Assembly (NCBI GenBank): GCA_024226735.1 | Contig: JAAELL010000414.1 | Location: forward strand, 1 to 54,775 | Direction of reading: 5' to 3' | From: a bacterium | GTDB taxonomy: Bacteria > Planctomycetota > UBA1135 > GCA-002686595 | DNA: 54,775 nt | Part shown: positions 52,974-54,775 of the stretch, piece after piece | Layout of the letters: each line of letters begins with the position of its first letter | Position numbering within the stretch: the first letter of the stretch is position 1 | Program-made: the position numbers and the translations under genes | The notes under the pieces: generated by a model | Told to the model about the DNA's origin: nothing | What the model saw: the letters and a program-made list of their open reading frames with translations, nothing else | Databases searched by the model: none

Positions 52974-54572
52974 TTATGAAAGTGTGACCTTTTCTAAAAA
53001 ACGATCGTCCGAGGCGGCGAGCCAGGCCTGCTCATAGTCCTCGGGAACGGGCTCGAACAGCAGCGCGCCGCGCTCGATGAACGGGTAGAGGTCGAAGTAC
53101 GACCGCACCTGGTTGTCGGATCCGCGCCGCATGATGTGGTGCGGCGTCAGCTCCGTCGCGTGCTCGAGGCCCGCGGCGCCGAGAAGCTCGAAGAAGCCCT
53201 CGACCGTCTCGTGCTGGAAGCTCGCCGCCCGCTCCGCCTTCGACTCGACGTCGAGGCCGGCGACGAGCCACGGCTTCTGCGTCGCGACGCCGACGGGGCA
53301 GTCGTTCGCATTGCAGCGCCGCGCCTGGATGCAGCCGATCGCCATCATCATCGAGCGCGCGGCGCAACAGATGTCCGCGCCGAGCGCAACGAGCCGCGCC
53401 ATGTGGAAGCCGCTGGTGATCTTGCCCGCGGCGATCAGCTTCACGCGGTCGCGCAGGTCGAAGCCGACGAGGCAGTTGTGGACGAACGTGAGTCCTTCGC
53501 GCAGCGGCATCCCGACCGAGTTGGAGAACTCGATCGGCGCCGCTCCGGTGCCCCCCTCGCCCCCGTCGACCGCGATGAAGTCGGGCGTGCGGCGGCGGCG
53601 CTGCATCGCCTTGCACAGCGCCATGAACTCGGACGGGATCCCCACGCACAGCTTGATGCCGACGGGCAGTCCGCCGGAAAGCTCGCGCAGGCGCGCGATG
53701 AGGTCGAGCAGCTCGTCGGGCGTCGTGAACGCCGAGTGCGCGGGCGGCGAGAGGACGTCCTGTCCCAGGGGGACGCCCCGGATCCCGGCGATCTCCGGCG
53801 TCAGCTTCGCGGCCGGCAGGATCCCTCCGTGCCCGGGTTTCGCCCCCTGGGAGAGCTTGATCTCGACCATCTTGACCGACGGGTGCGCCGCGATCGTCTG
53901 GCGGAACCGATCGGCGTCGAACGTGCCGTCGGCGGCACGGCACCCGAAGTAGCCCGTCCCGATCTGCCAGATCAGGTCACCGCCGTGGCGCACGTGGTAC
54001 TCGGATACGCCGCCCTCGCCGGTGTTGTGCGCGAATCCCCCTTGCTTCGCCCCCAGGTTGAGCGCGAGCACGGCGTGGCTCGAGAGCGACCCGAAGCTCA
54101 TCGCCGACACGTTGAGCAGCGCGGCGTCGTAGGGCTTCCCGCACGTCTCCGCCCCCACCCGCACGCGCGGCACTTCGTGCGGAGGGTGCCGCGCGAGCAG
54201 CGAGTGCACGATCCACTCGTAGCCCTCCTCGTACACATCACGCTGCGTCCCGAAGGGCAGCGTGTCCAAGACGCGCTTCGCGCGCTGGTAGACGACCGAA
54301 CGGTCCTCGCGGTTGAAGGGCGTCCCGTCCGTGTTGGACTCGATGAAGTACTGATTGATCTCCGGCCGGATCATCTCGAGCAGGTAGCGGAAGTGCCCGA
54401 TGACGGGAAAATTCCGCAGCACGGCTCGCCGCCGCTGCATCGTGTCGTGCACGCCCAGGAGCGTCACGAGGAACAGGCCCCCCGTCAGGATCCACGCGGG
54501 GCTCCAGGCGAGACTCAGAGCCACCGACGACGCGAGCAGGGTGGCTGCGATCAAGTAGAACTGCGTGCGCAT
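52974..54572 (-). CDS. Membrane-anchored FMN-binding glutamate synthase-like protein
   Basis: 532 residues. Two N-terminal membrane helices (~4-20, 25-42) precede the alpha/beta barrel of the glutamate synthase synthase-domain family: NVSAMSFGSLSSHAV, NTGEGGVSEYH, KLSQGAKPGHGG, DGGEGGTGAAP, and KITSGFHMARLVALGAD for FMN. The 3Fe-4S ligands are present (Cys414, Cys420, Cys425 in CIQARRCNANDCPVG). The amidotransferase and GXGXG domains of full GltB are absent, as usual for this stand-alone family, whose reaction is not settled. The gene lies between two inverted copies of the palindromic repeat. Confidence 0.9.
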   Translation of the reverse strand: MRTQFYLIAATLLASSVALSLAWSPAWILTGGLFLVTLLGVHDTMQRRRAVLRNFPVIGHFRYLLEMIRPEINQYFIESNTDGTPFNREDRSVVYQRAKRVLDTLPFGTQRDVYEEGYEWIVHSLLARHPPHEVPRVRVGAETCGKPYDAALLNVSAMSFGSLSSHAVLALNLGAKQGGFAHNTGEGGVSEYHVRHGGDLIWQIGTGYFGCRAADGTFDADRFRQTIAAHPSVKMVEIKLSQGAKPGHGGILPAAKLTPEIAGIRGVPLGQDVLSPPAHSAFTTPDELLDLIARLRELSGGLPVGIKLCVGIPSEFMALCKAMQRRRRTPDFIAVDGGEGGTGAAPIEFSNSVGMPLREGLTFVHNCLVGFDLRDRVKLIAAGKITSGFHMARLVALGADICCAARSMMMAIGCIQARRCNANDCPVGVATQKPWLVAGLDVESKAERAASFQHETVEGFFELLGAAGLEHATELTPHHIMRRGSDNQVRSYFDLYPFIERGALLFEPVPEDYEQAWLAASDDRFLEKVTLS

Positions 54573-54660
54573 GCGCGGACCCTATCGAACGGCGGGGCCC
54601 GGTGCATCCCGTTCGCGGACCCGTCGCTTCGAATCGGCGTCGGCCGGACCTCTAGTTCTA

Positions 54661-54775
54661 GTGGTGTGATTCACTCTTGTGCGGCATTTTGGTCGGCCCG
54701 TACCCGCCCGCTGCTGCGTTGCGCCTCCTCCGAGACTTGCAGCGAAGTCGCGTCGTCGCTGCGCCTTGCAGCGAA
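54661..54775. repeat. Palindromic repeat element, copy 2 (inverted, cut by window end)
   Basis: Begins with GTGGTGTGATTCACTCTTG and GCGGCATTTTGGTCGG, then follows the reverse complement of copy 1 with scattered changes to the last base of the window. It lies 88 bases upstream of the glutamate synthase-like gene. Confidence 0.85.

Overview
The window is a GC-rich, gene-dense bacterial chromosome segment, most likely from a planctomycete. The inference rests on an abundance of large secreted proteins (signal peptide, FG-GAP or Kelch propeller, Asp/Asn-rich calcium motifs with paired cysteines, Calx-beta and PPC modules), a five-haem Sec-exported cytochrome, DUF2961 and toroid proteins, and short-leader promoters. 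No rRNA, tRNA, CRISPR array, phage or transposase gene was seen.

Left part (1-17.6 kb): a duplicated hairpin element; a four-domain aromatic biosynthesis fusion (chorismate mutase, prephenate dehydratase, ACT, DAHP-synthase-like domain lacking key residues); two coupled small secreted proteins; then a region with four ATP-grasp ligases, two serine esterases, an S51 (cyanophycinase/peptidase E-like) hydrolase and a glycogen synthase. Six of these genes sit around a 52-bp divergent promoter region at 14.82-14.87 kb: four tightly coupled genes leftward (ATP-grasp, ATP-grasp, S51, esterase) and glgA plus ATP-grasp rightward. The other ATP-grasp/esterase pair lies at 4.2-6.2 kb. Between them are a decayed TIR-domain gene, a pentahaem cytochrome c, a DUF899 thioredoxin-like gene and a frameshifted secreted protein. 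This grouping is the best candidate for an undescribed system in the window.

Middle part (17.8-32.8 kb): three tandem paralogous FG-GAP secreted proteins, an SGNH hydrolase, a double-TlpA thioredoxin protein, a remnant of a ChlI-like AAA ATPase, moaA, a MORN-type protein, a thioredoxin-fold protein without its cysteines, and another secreted protein carrying the C-terminal domain that recurs in the region.

Right-middle part (32.8-43.9 kb): two divergent carbohydrate operons. Leftward are a small secreted protein, a solute-binding-protein/permease fusion, a second permease and a MalK-type ATPase. Rightward are a Kelch-like secreted protein, an (alpha/alpha)6 glycosidase and a GH31 alpha-glucosidase. 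Together they would import and hydrolyse alpha-glucosides. The first gene of each operon ends in the same C-terminal domain as the FG-GAP proteins. Three 16-bp direct repeats lie between the operons.

Right part (43.9-54.8 kb): a PadR regulator with a clear promoter/operator, coupled to a membrane protein with four polysaccharide-export-type repeats; a GH172 (DUF2961) protein; a toroid-fold secreted protein with a discoidin-like C-terminus; NAD(P)H-hydrate epimerase; a GT-C-like membrane protein; a PuuD-like membrane protein; a cupredoxin-like protein; and a membrane-anchored FMN glutamate synthase-like protein flanked by two inverted copies of a 163-bp palindromic repeat element. Starts were moved inward from the longest open frame wherever a signal peptide, ribosome binding site or overlap with the previous gene supported it.
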